Assembly: GCA_016806645.1 (NCBI GenBank)
Contig: JACSYO010000415.1
Location: forward strand, 4,521,001-4,585,000
Direction of reading: 5' to 3'
From: Ophiodon elongatus
Taxonomy: Eukaryota; Chordata; Actinopteri; Perciformes; Hexagrammidae
Length of the DNA stretch: 64,000 bases
The notes under the pieces are model-generated. The model saw nothing but the letters and a program-made list of their open reading frames with translations, made no database searches and was not told the DNA's origin. This document shows, one piece after another, positions 40,769 through 53,889 of this stretch; within the stretch, counting starts at the first letter, position 1, and the number at the start of each line of letters is the position of its first letter. The position numbers were made by a program, and so were the translations under genes.

Positions 40769-42479
40769 AGGTGTGAGTGTGTGAGCGAGGAGGATGACAA
40801 CAAAATGGACATTAGGACACACATGCCCTTTCCATAATGTGCTCCCGGCTGGGCAGTTTGGATGGCCATAAAGTGAATGCCGCTAATGGCCTCTCGGTTA
40901 ATGGAGTCATTAAGATTGGATTGCAAGAAGATAAAAGAAATGTGCATAACGTGTGTGAACCGGGTGGAAGTGTGATCGTTTGTATATGTGTGCTGTTACT
41001 GTAACCACTTTGTGTGTTTCCAGTTATTTAGTGCTTCAGTAGACACACCCAGGAGATACATCCAGGACAACACTAAAGGAGGCAGTGACACTCTTTTACA
41101 TTAGCATCAGTAGAAAAGGTCAGTATTCTATCAGTGTAATTGTAATACAGTCGGAGGCTCTGTCCTGACCCGGCTTGTCCTAATCAGCCGGCTGGCGGAG
41201 GCTCAGAAAGTCACAGCTATAACGTTTCACCGCTAGATCGCCGCTGCCTCGTGTGAGTGTGTAAGCGTCGTGACAAAAGCTGAAAGGCTTGATTTGAGGT
41301 CATGTCAGGACGAGTCCCCGAGAGAATGTGGCAAGGCTGGCGAAAGGCATACTGGGTAGTGTTGCGTGTTGTTTTCATGGTGGCATGACTGCTCATTATT
41401 TCTATGTCAATTTCTTGATTCTTACCGGAGGGTTTGCCAATGTCACTGTGCTCATCATGTTTTTAAACTTCAGCTGCGGCCCAGCTTGTCTCATTCACTT
41501 GTTCTATTCAATGAAATGCAGCCTTCATTGCACCAAAAGGGGAAGCTAGTTTGTAGACTTAACATTAAATCACATGATAAAATAATTAAACAGAAGAGAG
41601 CAATCTTTATAATTAGCCCGGACAGAGAGTCAGTAGTTTGACTGCTTAACTTGGTATAAATTAACAGTTTGACAAACACACAACTTTGCAAAGCACTTAG
41701 CTCAAAATAGAGGTGTATTTTACGACACTGTTTACTTGCAAATCTTTGACAGCCTCATGGGTAATAACCGTATTTATCTGTCCAATGGTGTCAGCCCCTG
41801 TATCAGAAAGTTTCAGAGTGAAAGAGCGCACCTTTCTAATCAGTTACGGAGCAGGAGAAGTGCGTATCTGGAAAATGGAGACTCAGCAGGGGATGTCATA
41901 CTGCAATCACTGATCAAACCTGTATGCAGACCCCTGAGGACGTGTTTGGGGGTTATGCTGCAAAATAAGGAAAACTGTTTTAATGTCCTCGTTATTTTAT
42001 TTTGAGATAGGATGGTGAGGGCATATTATAGGAGTGACTGCTGTGATCAGCAATTTCATTATCGTTAGTCAACAGCATAAACAATTGTAAACTACAGTGG
42101 AGTGCATCTGTTTGGTGAACCTTTTTGTGAAGACGCTTGGAAAGCACATATTTAGTAAGTGTTGCCACACTAGAAGGACAATGTCTTTTCTTACAGACGT
42201 ATAAACTGAAGCACTCTGCAAGCAGTCTTGCACTGTTCATCCACTCCTGTCCAATTCTGTATAATTGCTTTTGTGTGAAAAATTCTTCAAAAATCATTCA
42301 GGTAACACTATTGTCAGCCTTGGTCTAGTGAGTCTATTTTACATTTTAATGTTTCACTGTGGCTCCTGCCGAGCAGCAGTTTTCCTGTCAGTGTAATAAT
42401 AGCACTCATCATGATATCTACAGGTATCGCCTCTCTCTGAAGCCGATCATTAATATACGTTGGACTTGGCTCAGCTCTA
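40769..42479. other. Noncoding segment, no gene seen
   Basis: Mixed composition; no coding sequence or recognisable repeat. Confidence 0.45.
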
Positions 42480-43020
42480 GAGCAGTCATTCCCAAAGAGT
42501 GGATCAGGACCTGCAGGTGGGTTGCAGTAGATTTTATAAGAGTCGCCAAATAAATATGCAGAGATTCTTTCAAAGTCTTTTATTTAACATTTATATCCGC
42601 AGAACACTTTTGGTGAGCAATCGTGTTTTATTACATTTAATCTAACATAAAAGGCTAGCATACATTCGGTTTGTTTAACTGACGGAAAGAAACGATAGCC
42701 TGATAAACTCCGCCTAAATGCATTTATTCGGTCTCATATCTAACACGTGTACATGTTTTCAATAACATATGCATCAAACAAAGTTGTGATTTATCAAACT
42801 TATGTCTCAAAAATCTAAATTGCTGGTTTATTTATTCAAGATAATAGAAGCTTATGAAGGAGAAAATGGTCAGGGACGTTCATTTACTCACAAATTCTTT
42901 CTTGTCATGATTTATACATAATGACTACTGTGAAATGGGTTGTGATGGTTTGTAATTTTTTTTTTTAAAGTGGGTCCCCAGAAGAAAAGGACTCCGTGGT
43001 GGACCTGGAGCAGATAAAAG
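42480..43020. repeat. Possible old interspersed repeat
   Basis: Begins agagcagtcattcccaaag...ctgcaggtgggttgcag and ends near tgggtccccagaag. The cccaaa...gggtcgcag start with a closing gggtccc block is the layout of a diverged non-autonomous fish element I recall. The middle is unrecognised and the boundaries are approximate. Confidence 0.35.
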
Positions 43021-43245
43021 TTCCACATATTTCACAAACTGCTATGAAATACTTGTGTAGTAGAGGACAGCACAGTAGATGCATTGTCCTCTGTTAAATA
43101 ATCAGTAGAATGTTAATTTCATTAGCAAGAAGTTGTCATCCATTGGGGACTTTGGACTCTTCAATTAGTCACCCAGTTCTTTCAACAATTTGTTAATTAA
43201 AACCGTTAACAGCTAAAACGGCAGCCTACTGATATATAGCACTTT

Positions 43246-43900
43246 AAGGCAAGACAAGTTTATTTCTAGAGAACCTTTTAACAACACCGTAATTCAAAGT
43301 GCTTTATATAAGGCCTTAAAACAGGATATAAACGGCTATTTAAATAAAAACAGAACCAGATTGTAAAAATAATAAAACAAAATAAAATAGAAGAGCACAT
43401 CTCAGGGTTTCTGTGAGTTTTTTTCCAACTATGTGATGCATAACAACTGAACGCTGCTTGTCTGGACGGTTCATAGCAGATATTTTGGCTCTAAACCATT
43501 TAGTGCTTCATAAACCCACAGATATATTTTAACATCAAATCTTTGAAAAACAGGAAGCCAGTGAAGCTCTGAGAACAGGAGTGATGTGATCTCCTGGTCT
43601 TAGTGAGGATTAGCATTGGCTGTCTGATTGACTTTTTAGAGCGGCCTTTAAAGACGGCGTTACAGTAGAAGGTTTTCTAAACCCGCCTGAGACATAAGTG
43701 CTTTAATTCTTGATTTATTTTTTATGGTGATTGTAGGCAGATTTTTTGTAATTTTCTTAATTTGCACATTAAGAAAAATGTGACTGCACCAAGATTTCTG
43801 GCTCGGTTTGTGGTCTTTAACATTAGCGATTAGAGGTTAGCACTTTAAATTGTTCTTCTTCTTGTGTCTAAAGACAACTCAAAGATCGCTCATAAAACTA
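43246..43900 (-). mobile_element. L2-like LINE 3' remnant, reverse orientation
   Basis: On the + strand it begins aggcaagacaagtttattt and caaagtgctttatataag, the reverse complement of a common fish LINE 3' end. The region 43488-43541, translated on the - strand, reads VKIYLWVYEALNGLEPKY, which matches the end of L2-type reverse-transcriptase ORFs as I recall it. The following acaggaagccagtgaag and gagtgatgtgatctcctgg blocks continue that reading upstream in the ORF. It is decayed and truncated, with no full ORF. Confidence 0.6.
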
Positions 43901-43959
43901 AAGTTATAAGAACTGCTGCACTGTTATCTTGTTCTAGTACAGTTTTAGTTAAAAACAAA

Positions 43960-46700
43960 AAAATTAGATAATATTATTAACAACACTCATAAAAACAACA
44001 CTAATAATGTCAATAATAACAATATTAACAACAACCTCACAAACAATAATAATAACATTCAATCAGTGTCTATAAATCAGGCTGTGTCTGTAAATTATAA
44101 ATGATAATACAGTAGTGCAGTGGTACAGAGTGCAAATATATTGAAATTTATATTGAATGACTAATGTAACAGACTGCTTTATATACATGATGTAGGTGGA
44201 TATTTACATTATGTGCCTGTAAACATGTCAATATACTGTACATTCAGTATATACAGCAACTTAGATTTATATTCGGCAGCGATATGTACATGTGTGTATT
44301 AATAAAGCTTCATTTAGTGTCTGAAATACAAAAGATGCCATCTCTGCTGTCTGTTCTTAAAATATAATCTGAGGCCAAATTTCATCACCACTTCCTTGTT
44401 TTGTCGTGTCTCATTGACTCCACCACTCTGGTATTTGAGATTGCGAGTCAAGAGCCTGTTAATCAGCTCCACCAATCAGAAGCATTAACACACAAGTCCG
44501 TTCCAGCTCAGCCGCCTCGGTCCAAATGGTGATGCAGCAGTTGATTATGAGCTACTGCTTGATTTTAAACTGCTGAATCTTTAATTGGCTCAATGAAACA
44601 TAATACTCCAAATGGGCTCAAGCCATGTCATTATAACTGAATAAAAAAATACAACAGATCTGATTAATTTACACATTGTGGTTTTATGGGCTTTAGATTT
44701 CCACTGATGTGTGGTGGGTCTGAAAAAATGTGGCAGCATTTCTTTCCCAATCAAAACTTGGCTGCGATAACAACCCCCCACCGCAGCCCCCTACCACATA
44801 CGGAGATGTCACAAAATAGTACAATATTATCTGCATCAGTGCCTTTTCGGGGTTTAACTTTCAAATTAACGGTGTATAATGTTAAATCAGACACCATGGG
44901 AAAGAAGTGTTGACTGTAATTAAGCTCATATGGAGGTGTGCGTGACATAAAGAGAAAATGCTTCTCTAAAGCAAAGTAACTCTTTCAACTGCTAGACACC
45001 TTCCTGTGGGCGATACTTCTCTACTTCACTTGCACGAAACAAAAGCAGCGCATCATCCAAGAAGCTCAGTTAAAATGAAAAAAATGTTTTGTCTGTGCTT
45101 CAGTGGTACTTGATGTAATCCACAGAGTTGTTTGACCAGTGTTTTATTTCAAGTCCTCCTGAGCTATTCACTTGCTGAGGAATCAAAGTCTAAAGCCCGA
45201 GCAATTTATCTTCTGCTTTTCACTGAATCTCCGAGTGTTGCGGTGATTTTATCCCCTTCACCGAACCCAGAAAAACTATTTGTTATCGCAAAAATACAAA
45301 ATACTACAAGAGGGTTGAGGTGGAGCTTGTTTTTTTGCGTGAGCGTGTTGTATGTCTGTGTATACATGAACATTAGACACGCTTCTTTGTGTAATAGAAA
45401 TGTTGCGTAGGCGGCTTTTACATCTGTGTCAAGATCTCTCAAGAGACGTTTTTTGTTGCCGTGTGTGTTTATATTTCCTTTGAATTACATACATAATGAA
45501 ACCCTATGGAAGGGGGTTGGGGGGGGCGAGGGGGGTTAATCTGTGCATTCTGCCGGTCATTGTTTACGCTGGTGTCTGGTAGATGCTTAGGTAATTTCAG
45601 ACTCATTTCATGAGATCTGAAAGTACAACAGGCTGAGAGAGCAGATAATGTCTGCTGTCTGCAGGTCAGTAGTAGAAGATGATATAAGACAGTCAGAGGG
45701 ATAACGTGGGAAGCAACATATTGTGTGTCTTACTTAAAAGATGCTAGATTAAAGCAGTTAAGAATTGGGGTAGTGAGCAAATTGTGGATCAGGAATGGAT
45801 TTTAGATATTATACACCTGGTGCTGTAATTTCATTTAATGGCATCTAAACCAGCAATAACTGGGGAAAACAGCTTGAAACAAAACACTGACTTATTATCT
45901 CTTCATAAAGTTGATATGGCGGACTTGTTAGCAAACAGTTACGTGTTTAAACACCCAGCAGATACGGAGAAACATTAGCATTCAGTTTAAGTCATCTTGC
46001 CACCCGAGTTTTCCCTCTGTTTTTGTTCCCCACCAATTCCTTATACTCCACTACGTCCACCACCTGTAGCTACCTTTGTCTGTAGCGGGGAGAGTTAACC
46101 AGTAAAGCCGAAGCAATGAGCTCAAAGATGCTGAAACGCTCTTTGGGGCTGAGGGGAACTGCAGAGTCAGATGATAATTGTCTGTGTCAGAACTATAAAT
46201 GACCCCTTTCACAAACATGCAGCAGCTTTAATGATACAGTTAGGAATGATCTGCATAGGATGCAGAAAATAAGATGTCAGGCTTGTTGTCATGGCTGATT
46301 GTATCCTGGTGAAAATACCCCAGAGAAGATTCATTGTTTACCCGACAACGTCAGACCTTTTCCCACTCAGACAAATTTGGACAAAAGACACAGCCATCAT
46401 TTGCACTGCCTGAAGATTTGTGTAACCTCGGCCCCATGATAACACCATTTTCCAATTTTGCCATCCAGTTTCAGTGGGACATAATCAGTGGCAAGCAGTT
46501 GGCCAGTGGCACTTGCCAGTGATATCCTGTCCACGATAATAACAATTGCGTCTCATAAGGGGATAACCTGCCTTATTGCTCAATTTACATACAGCAGGTA
46601 ATCATTGTGACCGCAGGCTATCTGTGACTGATGGTGTGTGTCAACACTGTACATGCAGCCTTTGTTTTGTCGAGCCATGCTGCTGCACAGATCAATGCAC
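43960..46700. other. Noncoding segment, no gene seen
   Basis: Starts with AAT/AAC-rich low-complexity sequence (43960-44060), then AT-rich DNA. A G run with GGCGAGGGGGG lies near 45510-45535. No coding sequence or recognisable repeat. Confidence 0.45.
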
Positions 46701-46735
46701 CATTTGGATGATTGTAATGTGTGTGATTGTCTGCA

Positions 46736-46760
46736 TGTGTGTGTGTGTGTGTGTGTGTGT
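46736..46760. repeat. (GT)n microsatellite
   Basis: About 25 bases of GT. Confidence 0.9.
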
Positions 46761-46984
46761 AAGTCACCTGAATGCTTACCTGTGGGCCATCATCAATGCT
46801 GCCGCTATGTATTCATCTCACTCAGTGTTGCTCTGAAGCAGATAATGTAGGGCTCCTTTCAAGGGAGACCATGCCATTGCAACAGCAACCTGATTTATTC
46901 TCCCACCAAGGCTTTGATATTAAAACACTGTTGTAAAATAATTAATTTTAAGAGAAAACCCAAATTCAGAAATATGCTAATAAA

Positions 46985-47460
46985 GGGACATGTGTGTGTG
47001 TGTGTACAACCGTATCCTCCGAGGCTTCTTTAGTGAGGGGATGTTGGAGGCAGGGGGGAGGAGGGTGTGGTGGAGAGAAGATAGGAAGCGATAGCTCAGC
47101 AGAAAGGTGTAAAGTCCTCCAGTGGCTAGCTAATCTTCCAGGCTTAGGGCGGTTGGTTTTCTCCGTGCCCTCATGGACGAAGGCGAAAGCTCTGCTGGGC
47201 TCACCTTTCAAGACGCCTGGGCCACAGCCACAGGGGGAAACCCAAACCCATCGATTAGCCGTCAGGAATGTGGGGGAGACAGAGAGGGAGGGGCGGGCTA
47301 ACTCTCTCCCTATCCTCCCTTTTCCCTCCATCTCCGACCACCTGCCCCAAGTCAAGGGCCGCTGCTTTCTCACGGGAACATCCAGGTCCAGCAGAGAGAT
47401 GATTGAAGATGGAGGGAAAGCAATCAAAATGAGTGCGTTGAGCGAGAACAATTGACAAAA
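46985..47460. other. GC-richer noncoding block
   Basis: Higher GC content than its surroundings and free of simple repeats apart from a short GT start. Long frames are open on both strands, but neither reads like a known protein and no splice-flanked exon stands out. It could be a conserved regulatory element. Confidence 0.3.
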
Positions 47461-47550
47461 AGAAAGACAGGAATCGAACAAACAGGCAAGCCCAGAACAG
47501 TTGTGTTTTGTTTTGGTCTGATCGCAAGCCAAAATTGGAGCGCGTGCCAG

Positions 47551-47574
47551 TGTGTGTGTGTGTGTGTGTGTGTG
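47551..47574. repeat. (GT)n microsatellite
   Basis: About 24 bases of GT. Confidence 0.9.
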
Positions 47575-47697
47575 CGTGCACAGCAGCTGCTGAGTTGCTG
47601 TGTTTATCTGTGTGAAATCTTTACGGTAAATAAAGCTCGAGTCCTGGCAGTGAGACAGGTGCAGCATGCTGGGCCAAAGGAGAGCTACTGTAACTCT

Positions 47698-47758
<61 letters not shown>
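47698..47758. repeat. (GA)n microsatellite
   Basis: About 60 bases of GA with one GACA interruption. Confidence 0.95.
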
Positions 47759-47759
<1 letters not shown>

Positions 47760-48900
47760 CTTGAAAGTGCCAACCGGACAATCTTTTGAAGTGGCACATA
47801 TTGGCATGTCATGAATACACATGAGCAATGTTTGCTTTCGAGCAAAGCAAAGCTGAAGGTGTGAGGCTCATTAGAGACCAAGAGGCCATGTTGATATAAA
47901 GAACTGTGGCTTCGATCATTTACTGCACCGCAAGGCCCTGCAAGTTTATCCGCTTGCATTTATCATTTTAACCCCTGTGTTCATTTAATCGGCGTGCACT
48001 GATGACAAAAAAGAATGGAGGCACTAATTAAAAAGAAAATTCCACAAAGCTGAAGTGAACCATGCAGACATGCAAACATCAGAGATCATCTCCTCTACTG
48101 TATTATCTATTCATTGCTCGGTATTTTACAATAACTCACTAATTATGTTGTAGATTACCTAATGATATTTTTTTTGTCAGTACATTTATTAAGAAAACCA
48201 TTAATCTCTCTTGACTTTCACTGTAATGCCATTTTGTAGGGATTTGTACGTTGACGGAAACAAACTGATGATAATGTTGAGTGCTGCTGATAACGAAAGT
48301 GCCAAATTACATAACTCTCCCTGCACTTCCAAATCGTAACTCATCAATAGGCAGTTGGAATATTAACCCAGTATTCCCCCAAGGCTGAGAATATGAACCA
48401 GCACCTTATAAGCCCATGCAGCCCTGTGCAGTGGTGGTGTGATTAGAAACCCTGTCTGGTGAACAGCTAATACACTCACTGGAGTTTGATAGCCTCCAGT
48501 ATGGCAGGCTGCTGGTTATGAATAACTGGCTGCATAACCGACCCACCCCCACATCACTCAGGGTGAAACACACAGTTTTCTATGCCTTTCTTTCAGTGCT
48601 GTTTGCTGTGCACTTTAAGTTTTTTTTCTTGCTAACTGAATACATGTCAGAGCATAGGGTTCATCTGAAAGCATTAGAAGAATCAGTAACAGCCCTTAAG
48701 TCTTTCTGAGGCGGATCTGGGTGGAGATTAAGCAACATCGGTTAAAGGGAGACGGGAGGGGGAATGGGTTTTGGTCTTAAAGGCATTTGACAGCTCCTCC
48801 ATAATAGTGAGCTAATCCTTTTTATACAGTGTGTGTCTGTCTGTCTTCCTTTCCTACACACATTGGCAACATCCAAACGCATTCACAGACGCATTCACAG

Positions 48901-48907
<7 letters not shown>

Positions 48908-48947
<40 letters not shown>
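48908..48947. repeat. (CA)n microsatellite
   Basis: About 40 bases of CA following two copies of a acgcattcacag unit (48877-48900). Confidence 0.95.
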
Positions 48948-48949
<2 letters not shown>

Positions 48950-48952
<3 letters not shown>

Positions 48953-50867
48953 AGACACATGCATTCATGAACAGTAAAACAGCGCATAAACACACATTGT
49001 AGTAGTCTTGGCTGAACTGATGAACGGAGAGGCATTTGAACTGTTGCTAACATCTCGACGTGTTTCATCATTTCAACTTGACATTTGTCAAAACTACTCA
49101 GGCAGCCGTAGCCATATAAATGTTGTCCTCCTACAAAGACCATCGCCAGAAAGCATCACTCCGCTCATGCTAGCAGCTAAGGTGCTAAAGGAGTGTGTGT
49201 GTGGCTTTTCCTGGCACGGCACTAAAAGCTACTTAAAATCCAAATTGACTCGTTATAAGTGCTAATGACAGGTGTCTCTTTGTGTTTGGTTTGCGGTATG
49301 GAAACGTTGCCAAATTCCTGCCATCACTAACGTCAAACACAGATGTGCAAATATTCTGTAGCATGAGGTGCCTTATCTATTGCTGCGCACTTGTTCAACT
49401 CATTAAAAATTAATTGATATGTGACATTTGATATCCATTGTTGAATCACTTAAATGACATTGATGTGACAGACTCAATTTAGCCAGTTAGGCCACATCAG
49501 AGTGAGAAGTCATTTTGTCCCTCCCGTCATTATCTTCCTCCTCGCACCCTGTGATTGCACAGACCAATTAAAACGGATTAACCTCCCATCCAGTTTGCCC
49601 CTTTCTGCCACCAAATTGTCGTGTCATTTGTTGAGCATCATAGCTGCCCGGCCTCAATCTTTGTTTTTGGTTCCTCTCTCTCAGGGGCTGTCGAAACTAA
49701 TAATTGTGTTTCTTGCTGTGTGATAATGCGGTGCTCTCTGTTCCTTTCGAGTCTGTATTGAAATCTCGATCCTGTCCCTCTGCAGTGGCTGTCTCCCTCG
49801 TATCTGAAGAACTGATGCTATCTCCCTCCCCCTGTGAATTTCCTCCTCTCCAGCTGAATTAACCATTCGTCCCCTATTGCTCTCTTTCTCAACTTTCAAT
49901 ATTCCCTCTCCGGCTTCACCATCTTCTCCCCTTATCTCTCCTTCACCACTACATTTCCTCCATCTTGCTCTCTCCATCTTACTTTCCTACCCTTTCCTTG
50001 CTCTCCACCTGTCCACCTCAATCGCTCTCTTCTCGCTCACTTTAGCCTAACTCTGTATCCTAAAGACGCTTTGCATGTCTCTGGCCAGGAAGCATCAGAG
50101 TGTAACCTGCTAAATTGGAATGTTATGGTGAGGCAACACACACGCATGAGAAACCCTTGAGTTAATGGACAATTTACCTCACCTCATTGTTACAGCCTTT
50201 ACATTCATTAAGCACCCTCTGCCCTCCCCTCTGCCTCTTTTTTTATCTTTCTCCCACTCACTCCTTTATTCCTTCATTCTCTCCTATCTTTCACTGCCCG
50301 GGTTGTCTTCGTCCTGAAAGCCTGGCTGCATTCTTCTTCATTGTGTCCCACCTATACTGTATGTTTCCTGTTGCTGTGGTGTTTGCCTTTTCCCTCTTCC
50401 GCTCTCTGTCCCCCCTCCAACTTGAGCTGTCCAGCCTGGTTCCTCCAGCCCGCTGGAGTAAATGGTGAAATAATGGTAACAGCCAGCCATAAATCAACCC
50501 AATTGAAAAACATCAACATTATAGTCTCCCTCTCTTTCCCTCCCTCATCTGCTCTTTTCTGTGCCCTTCACCTTTGTTCCAGGAGGGAACGAGGGAGGGA
50601 AAGACAGCTATAGGCAAGTGTTGGGGGTGGGGGGGGGGGTCTAGAAAAGGTGAAGGATAATAGAAAAATAAATGGAGCATAGGTGTTACTGTGTATGTGT
50701 ACGTGTATGTGTTTGTTTCTTTGCACATGTGTTTGTGTAGTTGGTTTCAGAGAATGCGATCCAGTCTGGAAGCTGTTACTGGTGTGTGGATGCTCTGTCC
50801 TGACCAGAAGCTTAGAGGAGAAAGCTCATGCGGAAGGAAGAATATCCTTGTGTCAGCAAATCTGCAA

Positions 50868-50911
<44 letters not shown>

Positions 50912-51600
50912 CTCGCGTGCTTACAGGCTTATGGGGGGGGAGAGAAAAATGATTCACAATGAGAAAGATAGCACAAAATGGCAAAAAGAAACGAGTGATA
51001 GATGAGAGATAATCATCATGTAGGTAAGAGATTTGCAATAATGGGTGGTGAGTGAAGCGATGCGTTAAATGTGATATATGACACGGGCACATATATTTTG
51101 TAGACACACAAAGTGTTCTATACTCATTCACAGAAAACACATGCAGTGCCGCGCGCCCACATATTTAGTTACAGCAGCTGATTGCAGGCAACGGTGTGCT
51201 GTTCAAGCTTTATTGGATCAATAAAATAATAGCAGGCAGAGGCCTGTCTGGGGTTGGTTGCTGTGGTGATGCTTGCCAAGGCAGAAAGCAGTGATGGAGG
51301 AAGTGTTAAGATCCGTTGCTTAAGATAGTTTGATCACCCAAGACATCCGTCCCTGAGATTACTGCTTCCTCTCCCCTTCCCCTATGTTGGTGTGGTGCTC
51401 ACAGCAATGAATTATTACCTTTTAAATATTCAGCAGCATTGTGTCCTTCCAGAAACAATGTCCCAATTACTCTGGATGATCCACAGACTTTACAGTGAAC
51501 AGTTTTCATTGGAACCATTTTCTAACCAAGAAATAGTCACAATTTGAACCACTAACAGCAAGTTCCAACCAAATAAAGCCCAAACTAGTTAACAGTACTC
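48950..51600. other. Noncoding segment, no gene seen
   Basis: Includes a long pyrimidine-rich stretch (49720-50060 and 50210-50590) and a GT microsatellite (50871-50904). No coding sequence or recognisable transposon. Confidence 0.45.
50871..50910. repeat. (GT)n passing into (TA)n
   Basis: About 33 bases of GT followed by a short TATATA. Confidence 0.9.
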
Positions 51601-51609
51601 ATTCTGCAA

Positions 51610-51811
<202 letters not shown>

Positions 51812-51905
51812 AGGTAACTATAGCTGTCAAATTAAAGTGGTGGAGTAAAAAGTACAATCAATCAAAGAGCACCAAACAGCTCAAAATACCCAACTTTCCA
51901 CTACG
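51812..51905 (+). mobile_element. Fragment of the aagaagtattca-type repeat
   Basis: It reads taggtaactatagctgtca and ggtggagtaaaaagtacaa, two consecutive blocks of the same interspersed family annotated at 30041-30652. It abuts the (TA)n tract; the rest of the element is missing. Confidence 0.55.
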
Positions 51906-52120
51906 ATAAAGTATTTATGCATTCCACGGGTGCGTGCGCTCACAACTCCCGCACACTTGACTGAACCACATGTGCCGTGACACATCTCGCAGATACACTG
52001 GCATCCACGCATCCTCACAGACTCCCAGCGCAAAGGCCGCGCTGCACAGAGGTGCTGACGGCTGTCATGTTAATATGCCAGGGAGGCTGGAGGATTGGGT
52101 TGTTACCAGCAGGATGAGTT

Positions 52121-52324
52121 GGAGGAGTAGAGGAGAGGAGAGGAGAGGAGAAGAGAAGAGAGGAGAGGAGAGGAGAAGAGAGGAGAGGAGAGGAGAGGAG
52201 AGGAGAAAAGAGGAGAGGAGAGAGGAGAGGAGAAGAGAGGAGAGGAGAGAGGAGAGGAGAGGAGAGGAGAGGAGAGGAGAGAGGAGAGGAGAAGAGAAGA
52301 GAAGAGAGGAGAAGAGAGGAGAAG
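52121..52324. repeat. (GGAGA)n polypurine tract
   Basis: About 200 bases of pure A/G on the + strand after the first few bases, built of gagga/gaaga units of varying length. Long mirror-like polypurine tracts can form triplex (H-DNA) structures. Confidence 0.95.
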
Positions 52325-52404
52325 AACGGGGGTGGTGTAGGGGGGGAAACAACATTTTCTTGATTTATCCAGCTCTTTAACAAAGAGTGACATCAAGGCA
52401 TGGA

Positions 52405-52740
52405 GAGATTGGTAGCACTTTACTATATGGTACACAAAACCGTGTAGTGACTAAGAAACGACCCGATGATGAACGGATCTTTAATGAGTAGTTCCTGAAT
52501 AACTCTGATTCGAGACTATATAACAGATAATAAGGAGCTACTAGAGGAGCGACTGGAAGATACTGTAATAATGAATCAGTTCATATGCATCTGTGAATCA
52601 GAATGACGTTAATCATTTTGTTCCTGATTAACTCTGAACTAGCCGAGCGGCACAAACTTGTAACGACTCATTAATTACTAATTACTGAATCATTAGTTAC
52701 TCTTTTTGGTCATAGTCCTCTGTGGACCCTTTCTGGACAT
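52405..52740. repeat. Possible interspersed repeat (ggtagcactttact type)
   Basis: Starts attggtagcactttactata and ends near 52740. The opening resembles a fish repeat beginning ggtaacactttac. The body, with several gaatca / actctga blocks, looks internally repetitive. Family and boundaries are uncertain. Confidence 0.35.
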
Positions 52741-53717
52741 CATTGACTATTTTATATGCATTATTGCATATATATTTGATACATATTAACATGTGAAAAA
52801 TACTTGTTATTAATATCCTGTGATTGATTTAAAATATATTTTCCAGCTCTAATATAGAAGGACGTGATGTATTCCCACAAAATGATTCAACAATGAAGTG
52901 GAATAGTGGCCAAATGGTGATGGATGCAGAAAGTGGTTGATGAGATGAAGATGAGGGGTTTGTAGACGGGCAACGGGGGAGAGAGGGAGTCGGGGAGGGG
53001 CAGAAGGAGGCTATCCAGGATGAGGGAGGGGAGGGAAGTCAAGCCAGAGGGAATGCTGATGATAGGATGAAGATACATAAGGCGGGGGGGTTGGGGGTAA
53101 GGGGGTTGTCCTCCATCCAGCAGGTGTGTGTCTTCACTGGCCCCCGCGGCATTGTCTTCCCAATCTCTATCCCTTAATCAAGAAGAAGAACAAAGATATG
53201 CATGTTATTAAAAATCAGGTCTGTCAAAGGGAGCAACGGAGTAGGGGAGCGAGGGAGAGAAATAAATAAATAATGGCATAGTAGAGTATAAATATAGTGA
53301 TATCCTCCGGGCATGTTCTATCTATCGCTCTTTTTTCCTCGACCATTCAGGGATTCTTCTCTCTCCTTTTCCTCTCTCTTTTGAATAAAAATGAAACAGT
53401 GTGGATTTTCATTGTCTGCCTTCACTGTGTCTCCACGTCGCATCTCTATTTTAGCGCCAACTGCCCATCTCTTTTTTTTTGTCATTCTCTCATTTCTATG
53501 CTTCTGTTCTGTCTCTCAGTCTCATTAGCTTTGTTCTCATTCCCTGCATCTCACCTGTTCATTTTCTCTTCTCTTACACCCACCACTCCCTCCTCTATCA
53601 CACCCGTATTTTGTGTGATGTCAAGCTAATCACTCTGCCACAATTTTTCTCTGCTTCTCTTCCCTCTCTCTGTCCGTCTGTGGTGTGAAAGTGATTGTGG
53701 TGGATGGCACACTGGAT

Positions 53718-53719
<2 letters not shown>

Positions 53720-53788
<69 letters not shown>
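53720..53788. repeat. (GT)n microsatellite
   Basis: About 69 bases of GT followed by GAGAGAGAG. Confidence 0.95.
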
Positions 53789-53799
<11 letters not shown>

Positions 53800-53889
53800 G
53801 GATGATGATCATGCATGTTGAGAGACAGGTGAAAGGTGAGGCTACGGGTGGAGGCGTCAGTGTGCCGTCTCTTATCCGTGGTATTTAGT

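Noticed and set aside
46966..47799. 277-codon - strand open frame and 153-codon + strand frame
   Set aside because: The ends are GA and GT microsatellites. The middle is GC-rich but matches no protein I know, and overlapping open frames on both strands argue for composition rather than coding.
52015..52435. Frames rich in Arg-Glu or Ser-Leu of 96-136 codons on both strands
   Set aside because: They are translations of the GGAGA polypurine tract.
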